A stretch of 64,000 bases of DNA from Chloroflexota bacterium (lineage in GTDB: Bacteria; Chloroflexota; Anaerolineae; UBA4142). The notes beneath the pieces were generated by a model. It worked only from the letters and a program-made list of their open reading frames with translations, was not told where the DNA came from and did no database searches. The stretch covers positions 1 to 64,000 of the forward strand of contig JACRBM010000067.1 of assembly GCA_016219275.1 (NCBI GenBank), read 5' to 3'. The position numbers and the translations under genes are program-made. This document shows positions 1-9,252 of this stretch, piece after piece. Position 1 is the stretch's first letter; every line of letters starts with the position of its first letter.

Positions 1-795
1 CGATTGTAGTAGGCGTTAGCATACTTGGGGGCAAGTTCAATCGCTTTGGTGTAATCCGCGATGGCTTGGTCAAAGTTACCTTTATCTGTATAGGCATTGC
101 CGCGGTTGTAGTAGGCAGGCGCATATTTCGGGTTGAGTTCAATTGCTTTGGTGTAATCCGCGATGGCTTGGTCAAGATTGCCATCATGGAGGTAGACATT
201 GCCACGATTGGAGTAGGCAGTTGCACCTTTTGGATCAAGTTCAATCGCCTTGGTGTAATCCGCGATGGCTTGGTCGAGGTTGCCTTTGGCGGAATGGGCA
301 TTGCCGCGATTGTTGTAGGCACCTGCATACATGGGGTCAAGTTCAATCGCCTTGGTGGAATCGGCAATGGCTTGGTCGAGGTTGCCCTGGTTGGAATAGG
401 CAGTGCCGCGATTGTACCAGAAGAGGGCATTCTTCGGATCAAGCTCAATCGCCTTGGTGAAATCCGCGATGGCTTGGTCAAAGTTACCTTTATCTGTATA
501 GGCATTGCCGCGGTTGTTGTAGAAACCTGCATACTTGGGGGCAAGTTCAATCGCTTTGGTGTAATCCGCAATCGCCTTATCTAAGTTACCTTTATCCTTA
601 TAAGTAGTGCCGCGATTGTACCAGAAGAGGGCATTCTTCGGATCAAGCTCAATCGCCTTGGTGAAATCCGCGATGGCTTGGTCAAAGTTACCTTTATTTG
701 TATAGGCATTGCCACGATTGTTGTAGGGTCCGACCAAGTTCGGATCAAACTCAATTGCCTTGGTGTAGTCCGTAATGGCTTGATCAAGATTCATC
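1..795 (-). repeat. 102-bp tandem repeats coding for TPR units
   Basis: The DNA repeats about every 102 bases, one 34-residue TPR per unit, with phrases such as GATTACACCAAAGCGATTGA (minus strand) recurring. Similarity between units is higher than protein conservation requires, so unit number may vary by slippage or recombination. The array continues past the window edge. Confidence 0.85.
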
Positions 796-1760
796 TTTTG
801 AGTCTGTTGAATTCGACCACGATAAAAATACAAGGTACTGATCCCATTAACCGGCACAATACCATTTACCTTACTGCTCTGTTCAATATTCGCGAGTGCC
901 ACTTCAAAAGCAAGTATTGATTCATCGTACTGCTTATCCCAATAGTACAGTTGTCCAATAGTAAAGGTCGCAAAATAGGACATCTGTGAAGGTAATCCCT
1001 CACGAATATACAAATTAAAATCACGTAGCTCAGCAGGAATCTCTTTTAATTCTGCTTGTTGTAGTGGCTGTTTGTTCTCGCGAATGATAGTAAATTTGGA
1101 ATTGAAACCTGCATCATCGTACCACCCCCAAATCACAAACACGGCTTGGTGAAGCGTTCCAATTCGGCGAGCATCGCTCTCGGTCTTCACTGTTGGCATC
1201 CTAGCAATTCGCGCGTTGGGAATATTGGCGTCTTTGATTGCTATTGTTAGTTGCGTTTGTATTCGCTCTTCTACGCTGTATTTTTTTGTGCCGCGTGGTT
1301 CAAAGTCTGCGAGGAGAACAAGCAATTCATTCGGAATTGCCGTTGGTGCAACATATCCATGGGCTTTAAGTGTGTCGGTTTGCCAATTTCCATAATCTTG
1401 CCATACATTGTAGCCAATCCAGGTCAAGCTAGCGATTGAAAGGAGGGCAATCAACAACAAAGCTTTTGCTTGGCGTTGTATTGGCGGTTTAGCGTCAACG
1501 GAAACAGTTTTGCTTTGTCCGTGGCTGACAATAAGTAGGTTACTTTTGGGGACAATTGGTTTGGTAAAGAGTCGCCACAGAAAAAAATCAATTGAAACAC
1601 ACGCTATCAAAATGAAAAGGTACGAAACAAGCCGATTGCCTGAAGCGAACGTAATTGCCGCAACCACCATCGCCACAAAACCGGCAAGTTTGTTTGCGTT
1701 CTCAAGCAAGTCTTTCAAGTCAGTCCAGAGGTTTTTGGATTTCTTTTCTGCGTCGCCCAT
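1..1760 (-). CDS. Membrane-anchored TPR-repeat protein (3' end outside window)
   Basis: The minus-strand frame is open from an ATG at 1760 to the window edge, so the C-terminus is missing. AAGGAGG sits just upstream of the ATG. Two hydrophobic stretches lie at about residues 25-60 and a third near 93-113, followed by roughly 200 residues of soluble sequence. From about residue 322 the protein is a tandem array of 34-residue tetratricopeptide repeats of the type GN.DQAIADYTKAIELDPK..AYYNR, with nearly eight copies visible. TPR arrays mediate protein-protein contacts. The partner cannot be told from sequence, and no enzymatic domain is visible before the repeats. The near-identical 102-bp units suggest recent unit duplication. 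The fold is certain and the function is not. Confidence 0.9.
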   Translation of the reverse strand, partial: MGDAEKKSKNLWTDLKDLLENANKLAGFVAMVVAAITFASGNRLVSYLFILIACVSIDFFLWRLFTKPIVPKSNLLIVSHGQSKTVSVDAKPPIQRQAKALLLIALLSIASLTWIGYNVWQDYGNWQTDTLKAHGYVAPTAIPNELLVLLADFEPRGTKKYSVEERIQTQLTIAIKDANIPNARIARMPTVKTESDARRIGTLHQAVFVIWGWYDDAGFNSKFTIIRENKQPLQQAELKEIPAELRDFNLYIREGLPSQMSYFATFTIGQLYYWDKQYDESILAFEVALANIEQSSKVNGIVPVNGISTLYFYRGRIQQTQKMNLDQAITDYTKAIEFDPNLVGPYNNRGNAYTNKGNFDQAIADFTKAIELDPKNALFWYNRGTTYKDKGNLDKAIADYTKAIELAPKYAGFYNNRGNAYTDKGNFDQAIADFTKAIELDPKNALFWYNRGTAYSNQGNLDQAIADSTKAIELDPMYAGAYNNRGNAHSAKGNLDQAIADYTKAIELDPKGATAYSNRGNVYLHDGNLDQAIADYTKAIELNPKYAPAYYNRGNAYTDKGNFDQAIADYTKAIELAPKYANAYYN

Positions 1761-1785
1761 TTTTCCTCCTTACCCAAACTTGACG

Positions 1786-1822
1786 CAAATCACGCGCCAC
1801 GCACAACGCATCACGCATCACG
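1786..1822. repeat. Short tandem repeat (CGCATCA-type heptamer)
   Basis: The sequence just downstream of the AlkD-like gene is built from imperfect 7-mers such as CGCATCA. The same family recurs at 2571-2640 and, inside a reading frame, at 43590-43650. Confidence 0.6.
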
Positions 1823-2548
1823 TTTTACGCTTCTCGTCTTCCCCGCCTTCGTCCCCGTCTCCAACTTGACCCGCGTCTCACGAATCGCAATTTTCGGCAG
1901 AGTATCCGCGTTCGCCGCCAAGTACGCTTCCACCTCCGCGCGATGATGTTTGATGAGCGAGCGCAAAATCCACGACACGGCTTTGGTGATGAGAATGTCC
2001 TTCTCGTGCTTGAGCTTGTCCACATTCGCCAACGCAAGTTTCGCCAAACGCGCATCGTCCGACTCGCGCACCGGCACGACGAGTAAAACCAAACTCGCGC
2101 GACGTTTGTGAACGTTCGCATCGCGCGTGAACGCGGTCAACACGCTCTTCCACGTTTTCCAATTGTTCAACATTTCGTCCGCGCCAAAGTTGTTGCAGAA
2201 CACATCCACTTCTGCCCAGCCCTGCGCGCGTTCCAGCCAGCGATCCAGGTCGCGCGGATCGAGAGCGGCGCGCAAATCGGGATACGCGCCGAGCAAAACG
2301 CCGACCGCGATAAATTCGTTGTACGTTTTGCCGCGCGCGAGCGAATCCAACAACGCGACAAATTCGGCTTGCGATAAATCGGTGTGCCGCTTTTTGAACT
2401 CGCGAAACATTTCGCCGACCATCGCCGCGCGAATCGAGAACATCGGCTTCGATGTGCCGACGTACCGATTGCCGTGTTGCGACGGCGTATTCGTTTCCTT
2501 GGCGCGCTGTTCAATCGCTGAAAAAATTTCCTTGTGAAGTTTATTCAT
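1811..2548 (-). CDS. AlkD-like DNA alkylation repair glycosylase
   Basis: The product is 245 residues, the usual length of the AlkD family. These enzymes use an all-helical HEAT-like fold to excise positively charged alkylpurines such as 7-methylguanine and 3-methyladenine. The family triad W-(3)-D plus a later W is visible: W111 and D115 in GWAEVDVFCNN, and W193 in KAVSWILRS, matching the spacing described for Bacillus cereus AlkD (W109, D113, W187). A basic tail ends the protein. It lies on the same strand as ppc, about 90 bases downstream, with a heptamer repeat between them, so co-transcription is possible but not evident. Family identification is confident; substrate range is inferred from the family. 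Confidence 0.88.
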   Translation of the reverse strand: MNKLHKEIFSAIEQRAKETNTPSQHGNRYVGTSKPMFSIRAAMVGEMFREFKKRHTDLSQAEFVALLDSLARGKTYNEFIAVGVLLGAYPDLRAALDPRDLDRWLERAQGWAEVDVFCNNFGADEMLNNWKTWKSVLTAFTRDANVHKRRASLVLLVVPVRESDDARLAKLALANVDKLKHEKDILITKAVSWILRSLIKHHRAEVEAYLAANADTLPKIAIRETRVKLETGTKAGKTRSVKRDA

Positions 2549-2564
2549 CGCTCACCTCTCGCGC

Positions 2565-2640
2565 AATTCGCATCACATTTTACGATTTACGCATCACGCA
2601 TCACGCCATCCGCAATATGCCATTCGCCATCCGCCATCAA
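2565..2640. repeat. Short tandem repeats (CGCATCA / CGCCATC heptamers)
   Basis: The spacer between the AlkD-like gene and ppc is filled with degenerate 7-mers of the CGCATCA and CGCCATC types. It belongs to the short tandemly repeated families found throughout this window. Confidence 0.65.
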
Positions 2641-5351
2641 CCCGTATTCCTCAATCCCGCCGCAATCCCGTTGATCGTAATCTGAATCACCTGCCGCAAC
2701 GTTTGCGCTTCGCCATTCGTGCGATCCGGCAATGCGCGCAAGCGGCGCAACATTTCGATTTGAATATAGTTCAACGGGTCCACGTACGGATTTCGCAAAT
2801 GCACCGACGTTTGAATCACCGCGTCCGCATCCATCAACTCGCGATGCCCGGTGATTGCAAGCACCATCTCGCGCGTGCGCGCGTACTCGGCGCAGATGCG
2901 CGCGAATATATCGTCAGCTAATTTTCGATCCGGCACGAGCGCCGAATAGAGCGCGGCGATGTCCATGTCTGCCTTGAGCAACGACATCTCGGCATTGTCG
3001 AGCAGGGCACGCAGAAAATTCCACTCGCCGTGCATCTCTTGCAACAACGCGAGCGGTTGCGTCGCGAGCGCGGAACCCAGCCCGTACCAACTCGGCAAAT
3101 TGAAACGCGCTTGCATCCACGAAAAGACCCAGGGGATCGCGCGAATCTGTTGCAGCGTCGTCGCCGGACCGCGCCGCGATGCGGGACGCGAACCGATGGA
3201 CAAATCCGCGATTTCTTCGAGCGGCGTCGCCGCGCGCCAGTACTCGGGAAAACCCGGTGTGTCGTACACCAACGCGCGGTACGTCGTTTGCGCGCCGCGT
3301 GCCATCTGCGCCAGCGCGTCGCGCCACGCCGGGCGCACCGTGTGCGCGGACGTTTGCGGCATACTCGCCAAAATCACCGCGCTCGCGATTTGTTCCAGGT
3401 GCCGATGCGCGAGATCGGGATCGGCATACCGCGACGCAATCGTTTCGCCTTGCTCGGTCAAACGAAAGCGACCATTCACCGTGCCGTTTGGTTGCGCGCG
3501 AATCGCGCGATTCGCCGGACCGCCGCCGCGCGCGACCGTTCCGCCGCGCCCGTGAAACAACATCAACTCGACGCCGTGCGCGCGACACGTGTGCGCGATA
3601 TTTTCTTGCGCCTCGTACAATGCCCAGTTCGCCGCGAGAAATCCGCCGTCCTTGTTGCTGTCGGAATATCCGATCATCACCATCTGTTCGTTGCCGCATG
3701 TTGCGAGATGCGCGCGATACACGTCGCGCGCGAACAGATCGGCGAGAATGTTGGGCGCGGCTTGCAGATCGGCGAGCGTTTCAAAGAGCGGCGCGATGGG
3801 CAAACTGTGCGCGCACCCTGCCCACTGCGCGAGCAACAACACGGCGAGCACATCCGCGACGTCGTGCGTCATCGAGATGATGAACGCGCCGAACAATTCG
3901 CGTCCGTAAATTTGTTGCGCGCGCGCGATCAAACGCAAGAGCGACCAGGTCTCGGACGTATCGGCGGTGACGCCAGGATTTTTCGCGAGCGTTGCCGGGC
4001 GTTCGGGTTGTTCGCGCAAAAGCCGCGTGAGAATTTCCGCGCGCGTCGCGTCGTCGTCCTGCTCGAACGTCGGCGCGATTTTCAACGCGCGCAAAATTTC
4101 GCCGACCGTCGCGTTGAGCCGCGTGGATTCTTCGCGCAAGTCGAGCCGCATCGCATGCAAGCCAAAGATGTCGAGTTGGCGGCGCACCGTTTTGATTTGA
4201 TCGCGCGCGAGGCGCGGCGGCAACGCGCGCATGATGAGATCGAGCGGTTGCGTCAAATCGTTCAGGTGAAGCCGCGCCGCGTGCGGTTGATCGTCTAGCA
4301 AACGCGCTGCCATATCGCCGCGCGACGCCTCTTCCAAATCCAACGCGAGGAGTGACAAGATCAAACGGTACGGTTCGTTCGCGTAACGCGTCTCGACGAA
4401 CGCGGCGTGTTGCGGAAAGGGTCGGCGCGCGGTGAGCCATGCGGCGAGTGCAGGTGGCATCGCGACGCGTTGCGCGTCCACGGTGATGCGCCGCGCCAGG
4501 TCTTGCAATGCCGCGCGATGTTTTTCGATCGCGAGACCGCGACGCAGACGCAACGTTTCGGCGGTGACCGGCGTCGTGACGTTCGGATTGCCATCGCGGT
4601 CGCCGCCCATCCACGAACCGATCGTGAGCCAGGTTGCCGGCGCGTCCAACCCAGGATAGTGTTGCGCGAGTGCGCGTTCGAGATCGGCATCCATGCGCGG
4701 CAGTGCGTCCCAGAATATGCGGTCCACAAAATACAAGCCGGTGCGAATTTCATCGGTCACGCTGGGGCGTTCGGTGCGCGCGCGGCGCGTGAGCCACAGC
4801 CCGGTAATCTCGTCGGCAATCGCGTTGTTGATGTCGGCGCGTTCGCGCGGCAGTGGATCGGTTTCGTACAACGACCGTACCGCTTGCGACAGGCGATCAA
4901 TTTTAGAAAGGATCGTGCGGCGTTTCGCTTCGGTCGGATGCGCGGTCAAGACGAGTTCGATTTTCAAACGGCGCAACAAATCCGCCATCTGATCCTGGGT
5001 CACACCCGCGCGTACGAGCGCGCCAATCGCGTCCGCGATGGATTCGCCGATCGGCGCGGGATCGAGTTCGCGTTCGCGCGCGCGGAGGGCGTGCACGCGC
5101 GCGGCTTCTTCGGCGAGATTCGCGAGATCAAAGTACAGCGTGAATGCGGACGCGACCGCGCGCGCGGAATCCGGCGTCAGCGCGGCAACCGCGGCGGCGA
5201 GTTGCGTCGCGGCGACCGCGTCGTCGGCGCGGCGCGCTTTGGCGAGCGCGCGGATGCGCTCTTCGGTTTCAAAGATCGCGGGGGATTCTTGCTCGGTGAT
5301 GACCGCGCCGAGCGTCTCGCCCAAAAAGCGAATCAACGATGAAAGGTCCAT
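2637..5351 (-). CDS. ppc: Phosphoenolpyruvate carboxylase
   Basis: This 904-residue enzyme (E. coli Ppc has 883) carboxylates PEP with bicarbonate to oxaloacetate, an anaplerotic cytoplasmic reaction. The catalytic histidine lies in VLTAHPTEAKRRT (H138, same number as in E. coli). Further family blocks follow in order: GSWMGGDRDGNPNVT, MIGYSDSNKDGGF, the glycine-rich active-site loop FHGRGGTVARGGGPANRAI, and the conserved C-terminus INGIAAGLRNTG. The ATG at 5351 gives the expected N-terminus (MDLSSLIRFLG). Its start lies 7 bases past the stop of the DUF1116 gene, so it is probably the last gene of an fdrA-nitroreductase-DUF1116-ppc transcription unit. No truncation or missing catalytic block was noticed. 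Confidence 0.97.
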   Translation of the reverse strand: MDLSSLIRFLGETLGAVITEQESPAIFETEERIRALAKARRADDAVAATQLAAAVAALTPDSARAVASAFTLYFDLANLAEEAARVHALRARERELDPAPIGESIADAIGALVRAGVTQDQMADLLRRLKIELVLTAHPTEAKRRTILSKIDRLSQAVRSLYETDPLPRERADINNAIADEITGLWLTRRARTERPSVTDEIRTGLYFVDRIFWDALPRMDADLERALAQHYPGLDAPATWLTIGSWMGGDRDGNPNVTTPVTAETLRLRRGLAIEKHRAALQDLARRITVDAQRVAMPPALAAWLTARRPFPQHAAFVETRYANEPYRLILSLLALDLEEASRGDMAARLLDDQPHAARLHLNDLTQPLDLIMRALPPRLARDQIKTVRRQLDIFGLHAMRLDLREESTRLNATVGEILRALKIAPTFEQDDDATRAEILTRLLREQPERPATLAKNPGVTADTSETWSLLRLIARAQQIYGRELFGAFIISMTHDVADVLAVLLLAQWAGCAHSLPIAPLFETLADLQAAPNILADLFARDVYRAHLATCGNEQMVMIGYSDSNKDGGFLAANWALYEAQENIAHTCRAHGVELMLFHGRGGTVARGGGPANRAIRAQPNGTVNGRFRLTEQGETIASRYADPDLAHRHLEQIASAVILASMPQTSAHTVRPAWRDALAQMARGAQTTYRALVYDTPGFPEYWRAATPLEEIADLSIGSRPASRRGPATTLQQIRAIPWVFSWMQARFNLPSWYGLGSALATQPLALLQEMHGEWNFLRALLDNAEMSLLKADMDIAALYSALVPDRKLADDIFARICAEYARTREMVLAITGHRELMDADAVIQTSVHLRNPYVDPLNYIQIEMLRRLRALPDRTNGEAQTLRQVIQITINGIAAGLRNTG

Positions 5352-5358
5352 TTACCAA

Positions 5359-6741
5359 TTACCAATTACGCACTATCTCAAACGCTTGCACGAAACAATC
5401 CATCGGCGCGCGCAACAAACCTGCGCCGACTTGCCCGATCCCAGGTTCTTTGTGCGCGATGCCGGTGTTGAGGCGCGGCGCGATGCCGGTCTCGACGACA
5501 CGGCGCACGTCAATGCCGAGCGGCGCGCCGCGAAAGTTGAGCGCGGGGATCAGGAACGTGTCGTGCTCGCTCGCGCAAATATCGTACATTTCGAGCGTCG
5601 CGTCAATTGCGTCTTGCGGCACGCCGCCGACGAATTTCACAATCGCCGGCGCGCCCGCCATCGCCATGCCGCCAAAGCCAGCCGTTTCCGTGATCGTGCT
5701 GTCGCCCATGTCCGGGTTCGCGTCGGCTTCCGAGAATCCCGGAAAGTACAACCCCTTGACTTGCCCCGCCGGTGCGGTGAACCACTTTCCCGGCATGCCC
5801 GCGATGCGAATGCCAAAATCAGTTCCGTTGCGCGCCATCGTCGTAACGATTGTTGAACCTGGGATTGCTTCGGCGGGTTCGGTCAACGCTTTTGCAGCAG
5901 GCATCGATAGATTGAGGAAAAAGTGATCGTTCGAATCAATGAACGCGATGATACGCGCGATGGTTTCGCGATCATCGCACGTGCGGGCGAGCGCGGGCGC
6001 AATCGTGCGCAAGAACAAGGACGTGCCGGCTTTGTTGCGATTGTGGCATTCGTCGCCCATGTACAACGCCTGCGCGATCAAGTTCTTGATGTCAATGCCA
6101 CCGTCAATCGAACGCACGGCTTGATCGAGCGCGGGATACAAAACGGTTTCCATCCATTTTAATTTCGCGATGACTTCGGGTGCGAACGCGCCAAAGCGCA
6201 AGACCTTGCCCAGTCCTTCGTTGAGCGTGCAGAACGCGCGACTATTCGCTTCGCGCGCGGCGTTCTCGATGATCCACACTGGCATCGAAGGCGACACGAC
6301 GCCCGCCATCGGTCCGACCGCGTGATGATGATGACACGGCTCGAAGGTGAGCGCACCGCTCGCCGCAAGCTGGGATGCCTCGTCCGGCGATTGCGCCCAG
6401 CCCTCGTACAAACACGCGCCGATGACCGCGCCGCGCACCGGACCGCACATGCGATCCCAGCCAATCGGTGGACCCGCATGCAGAATCATTTTCTCGCGCA
6501 TGCCTGGGACGACGTCGCGCGCGATGCCGAGTCCGACGAGCACCGCTTTGCCGGACGCGATGCGGCGCACCGCTTCCGCGTTCGCGGCTTCGATGTCAAT
6601 CCCGGTTTTTGTGAAGGAGAGTCGCGGCGCGTCGTACGGCGACGGACGAAAATCCACGTCCACGACCTCGACGCCTTGCGCGCGAATGCTCTCGGCAAAA
6701 GTTTGTAAACCGATGTTGATTACTTTCAATGTGGTTGTCAT
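5359..6741 (-). CDS. DUF1116 family protein (YlbE/AllG-like)
   Basis: The 460-residue protein has the full-length DUF1116 pattern: an N-terminal INIGLQTFAES block, a central HHHHAVGPMAGVVS stretch, and a glycine-rich block GFGGMAMAGAPAIVKFVGG. In Escherichia coli the homologue YlbE (AllG) acts with FdrA (AllF) and YlbF (AllH) in oxamate carbamoyl transfer at the end of anaerobic allantoin breakdown. Here an FdrA homologue lies two genes upstream on the same strand, supporting a joint role in carbamoyl or acyl-phosphate chemistry. No DUF2877 (AllH) gene is visible nearby, so the exact substrate is open. The stop lies 7 bases before ppc. Confidence 0.85.
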   Translation of the reverse strand: MTTTLKVINIGLQTFAESIRAQGVEVVDVDFRPSPYDAPRLSFTKTGIDIEAANAEAVRRIASGKAVLVGLGIARDVVPGMREKMILHAGPPIGWDRMCGPVRGAVIGACLYEGWAQSPDEASQLAASGALTFEPCHHHHAVGPMAGVVSPSMPVWIIENAAREANSRAFCTLNEGLGKVLRFGAFAPEVIAKLKWMETVLYPALDQAVRSIDGGIDIKNLIAQALYMGDECHNRNKAGTSLFLRTIAPALARTCDDRETIARIIAFIDSNDHFFLNLSMPAAKALTEPAEAIPGSTIVTTMARNGTDFGIRIAGMPGKWFTAPAGQVKGLYFPGFSEADANPDMGDSTITETAGFGGMAMAGAPAIVKFVGGVPQDAIDATLEMYDICASEHDTFLIPALNFRGAPLGIDVRRVVETGIAPRLNTGIAHKEPGIGQVGAGLLRAPMDCFVQAFEIVRNW

Positions 6742-6744
6742 TCA

Positions 6745-6830
6745 ATCCTCAAGTGCGATAGTGCAATGGTGCGATAGTATTCAACTATCGCACTAACGAA
6801 CTTTCGCACTATTGCACTTTGCCAACTGGC
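6745..6830. repeat. GTGCGATAGT-type short repeats, partly inverted
   Basis: The spacer between the DUF1116 gene and the nitroreductase repeats GTGCGATAGT and its complement (GTGCGATAGTGCAATGGTGC against ACTTTCGCACTATTGCAC). The 3' end of the nitroreductase gene runs into this block, so its last codons come from repeat sequence. Confidence 0.6.
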
Positions 6831-7555
6831 GCGCAATAGATCGTGAACTCGTCCTTGCCATCCACACCGAGAAACGCGTCCATCTTTTCTTGATGGTACG
6901 CACCGATGGCGCACGTCCCACAACCAATCGCCTCGCACGCGAGATACAAATTTTGGCACACGTGCCCCGCGTCAATCGCGATGAGCTTGGACGCGACAAA
7001 ACTATAACGCCACTCGGTGCGGTACGGAATCGTCGTCCAGATGAAAATCACCGCACCGTTGTAATTCTGCTCGTTCGTCGCTTCGTTCGCTTTTTGGTAC
7101 AACCCAGGATCGTCACGCAAAAGAATCAACTTGTGTTCGATAGGCAGATAACGATACATTCCCGGCGCGAGTCCGGTGACGCGCTCGACGCACAAGTACG
7201 TTTCGAACGAATGCCGCGCGCCGCCGGATGGCACGGTGCGTTTCGTCGCAAAGCCGTCCTTGACAATTTCTTTGACGCCCTGGGTTGTCCACAACAAAAA
7301 CGCGAGTTCGTCAAGCGTGAGGAATTCATCGCTGAATTTGCGACGACTCTTGCGTTGATTGATCGCGTCAATCAGTGTAATCTTGCCGAGCGTGAACTGA
7401 TCGGGCGCGAGCAGGTCAATCAGTTTCGCGTTCGCGGAGTACGGTTTTTCCAACGGCGGAAATGGCACACCGCTTTTCTGATCCGTCTTGGCTCCACGAA
7501 ATTCGACCCACCGGTCTGATTTTAGAAAATGTCGTCCGTTCGTAATGTCGTCCAC
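6809..7555 (-). CDS. SagB/ThcOx-type nitroreductase-family oxidoreductase
   Basis: The product has 248 residues with the FMN-dependent nitroreductase fold of the SagB/ThcOx branch: DAINQRKSRRKFSDE near residue 65, LAFLLWTTQGV, the family block VPSGGARHSFETYL, and AGHVCQNLYLACEAIGCGT followed by GAYHQEKMDAFLGVD. ThcOx enzymes oxidise azoline rings in peptide natural products, but lone members often act as general flavin oxidoreductases. No cyclodehydratase or precursor peptide was found here. The start is a GTG at 7555 with GGAG upstream. It sits between fdrA and the DUF1116 gene on the same strand, so it may serve that nitrogen-catabolic unit. The last residues fall in a short-repeat block. 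Confidence 0.85.
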   Translation of the reverse strand: MDDITNGRHFLKSDRWVEFRGAKTDQKSGVPFPPLEKPYSANAKLIDLLAPDQFTLGKITLIDAINQRKSRRKFSDEFLTLDELAFLLWTTQGVKEIVKDGFATKRTVPSGGARHSFETYLCVERVTGLAPGMYRYLPIEHKLILLRDDPGLYQKANEATNEQNYNGAVIFIWTTIPYRTEWRYSFVASKLIAIDAGHVCQNLYLACEAIGCGTCAIGAYHQEKMDAFLGVDGKDEFTIYCAPVGKVQ

Positions 7556-7592
7556 AGTTCACTCTCCACAACTTGATTGGTTTGACCGTCGG

Positions 7593-7685
7593 GGTTCAAC
7601 CATCCAACGATTCAACGATCCAACCATCCAACGATTCAACGATCCAACCACCCAACTATCAAACTACCCAACCACCCAACTAACC
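7593..7685. repeat. Octameric tandem repeat array (CGATCCAA / CCACCCAA types)
   Basis: About a dozen degenerate 8-mers such as CCATCCAA, CGATTCAA and CTACCCAA follow one another. The end of fdrA (its last VVG codons) lies inside the array. A related complementary octamer array is in mutL near 32908. Confidence 0.75.
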
Positions 7686-9235
7686 AACTTGGCAACCGCC
7701 GCATTGCTCTTCAACACAATCGCCCCGGCTTTTTTCAACGCGTCCGTTTGCCGCGATAAATTCTGCGGATCGTTTTCTGTGCCCGTGACGGACGCGACAA
7801 AAATCAATTCGCGTTTTTTCTTCGCTGCGATGTGCTTCGCCTCGCGGATCGCCGCGCCTAGTTCGGAGGCTGGGTCGGGATGCGCGCCATAGCCGATGAC
7901 GACATCGAGCGCGATAATGGCAACGCGCGGATCGCGTGCTTCTTGCAAAATGCGTTTAACACGAAGCGTGTTGTCAATCATCGGGTGCGGGCGACCGATC
8001 GTGAATTCTTCTTCGCCGAGATCAATGACGCTGTGCGCTTTGCTCGCGTTCGAGTCGGGCAATTGAAACCTGGGATCGAGCGGCGCGTTCGACCAAATGC
8101 CGCCGAGCGTCGCTTGCCAAATTCGCATCGTTTCCTCGCACAGTGTCCCGCCGGAGTACAACCCGCGCGCGAATTTTTGCCGCGCGTTCAACTTGCGCCG
8201 CAACGCGCGCGCCTTGAGTGCGAGCGCGCGATCTTCTGCCGCGAGTTTCTTGCGTGTTGCGTCCACGCTCTCGCCGCGCGATAACGCAATTGCTATCGTT
8301 GCCGCTTCGCGTAAATCAAATGCGACTTCCGACTTTCGAATTTCGAATTCAGAAATCGAAAGTCGAAAGTCGAAAGTCGTCATCAGCGCCAGCACTGTCG
8401 GCTTGGACGATTGTGCGACCTGGGTCACGATTTTTTCCGCGACTACTCGCGAAGGCAATTTCGAGACGACCACAATCACGCGCGTGTCTGGGTCGGCTTG
8501 GAGTCGCTTCAGTCCTTCGAGCAACATGATGCCGCCGACTTGTTCGCTCACATCGCGTCCGCCGACGCCGATGCCTTGCGTGATGCCCAGCCCGGCTTTG
8601 GCGATGAGCGTGCTCACTTCTTGCAGTCCCGTGCCCGCCGCCGCGACGATCCCAATATCGCCGCGCGGTACGGCGTTCGCAAAACCCAGCCCGACGCCGT
8701 CGAGCAGCGCGGTGCCCGCGCCTGGTCCCATCAACAACAAGCCATGTTCGCGCGCGTACTCTTTGAGCGTGATTTCATCTTCGAGTGAAACGTGATCGCT
8801 GAAGAGCAACACGTCCAAACCGGCGCGCAACGCGTCCCATGCCTGCGCCGCCGCGTACTGTCCCGCGACGGCAACAACCGCGACGTTCGCGCCGGGTGTC
8901 GCGCGAATCGCGCCGCGTATCGTCCTGGGTCGCGCTGCGCCTTGCGCTGACGACGACGCGGCTTTTTGCGCGAGCAGTGCTTGCGCCTGAGCGAGCGCGG
9001 CGCGCGCCGCCGCATCGTCTTGCGCTTGCACCGCGATCAGCAAATCGTTCGGCGATGCCGCGTCGGCATCCTTCGTCAGCAGACCGGCATGTTGCAGAAC
9101 GGCTTTGTTTGCCGGCGTGCCCATCACGACCGAGACATCATTTACGCCGGGCAGCGCGCCCACCTCGCGCGCGAGCAACATCAACGCGACCGAATCGCGA
9201 TATTCGCCGGGCTTGACCAGAGTTTGAATGACCAA
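7664..9235 (-). CDS. fdrA: FdrA-family acyl-CoA synthetase-like protein (AllF-like)
   Basis: The product is 523 residues, matching FdrA (about 510-555), a relative of the succinyl-CoA synthetase alpha chain with duplicated CoA-binding-like domains. Visible blocks are MGTPANKAVLQHAGLL near the N-terminus, GPGAGTALLDGVGLGFANAV, GTGLQEVSTLIAKAGLGITQGIG split by family glycines, and DVVIGYGAHPDPASELGAAI near the C-terminus. Family knowledge links FdrA with DUF1116 proteins in oxamate or carbamoyl-phosphate metabolism. The start is a TTG at 9235 preceded by AAGGAAG. The IS element ends only 23 bases upstream, so the native promoter region has been displaced. A tandem repeat (8318-8383) inserts a foreign-looking FDFRLSISEFEIRKSE stretch in phase between the two halves. 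Confidence 0.87.
   Translation of the reverse strand: MVIQTLVKPGEYRDSVALMLLAREVGALPGVNDVSVVMGTPANKAVLQHAGLLTKDADAASPNDLLIAVQAQDDAAARAALAQAQALLAQKAASSSAQGAARPRTIRGAIRATPGANVAVVAVAGQYAAAQAWDALRAGLDVLLFSDHVSLEDEITLKEYAREHGLLLMGPGAGTALLDGVGLGFANAVPRGDIGIVAAAGTGLQEVSTLIAKAGLGITQGIGVGGRDVSEQVGGIMLLEGLKRLQADPDTRVIVVVSKLPSRVVAEKIVTQVAQSSKPTVLALMTTFDFRLSISEFEIRKSEVAFDLREAATIAIALSRGESVDATRKKLAAEDRALALKARALRRKLNARQKFARGLYSGGTLCEETMRIWQATLGGIWSNAPLDPRFQLPDSNASKAHSVIDLGEEEFTIGRPHPMIDNTLRVKRILQEARDPRVAIIALDVVIGYGAHPDPASELGAAIREAKHIAAKKKRELIFVASVTGTENDPQNLSRQTDALKKAGAIVLKSNAAVAKLVSWVVG
8318..8383. repeat. AGTCGAA-type heptamer repeat inside fdrA
   Basis: TCGAAAG/CGAATTC heptamers run in phase through fdrA (for example three copies of AGTCGAA in a row). 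They code for a hydrophilic FDFRLSISEFEIRKSE stretch that looks like a linker insert rather than conserved protein. Confidence 0.7.
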
Positions 9236-9252
9236 AGCGATTCTTCCTTTGC

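Noticed and set aside
66-584. 172-codon plus-strand frame with repeated VEVAF...NRLG phrases
   Set aside because: It is the complement of the 102-bp TPR repeat array. The minus strand gives canonical TPR sequence.
3030-4298. 422-codon plus-strand frame opposite ppc
   Set aside because: It is an antisense shadow of the PEP carboxylase gene and shows no recognisable protein features.
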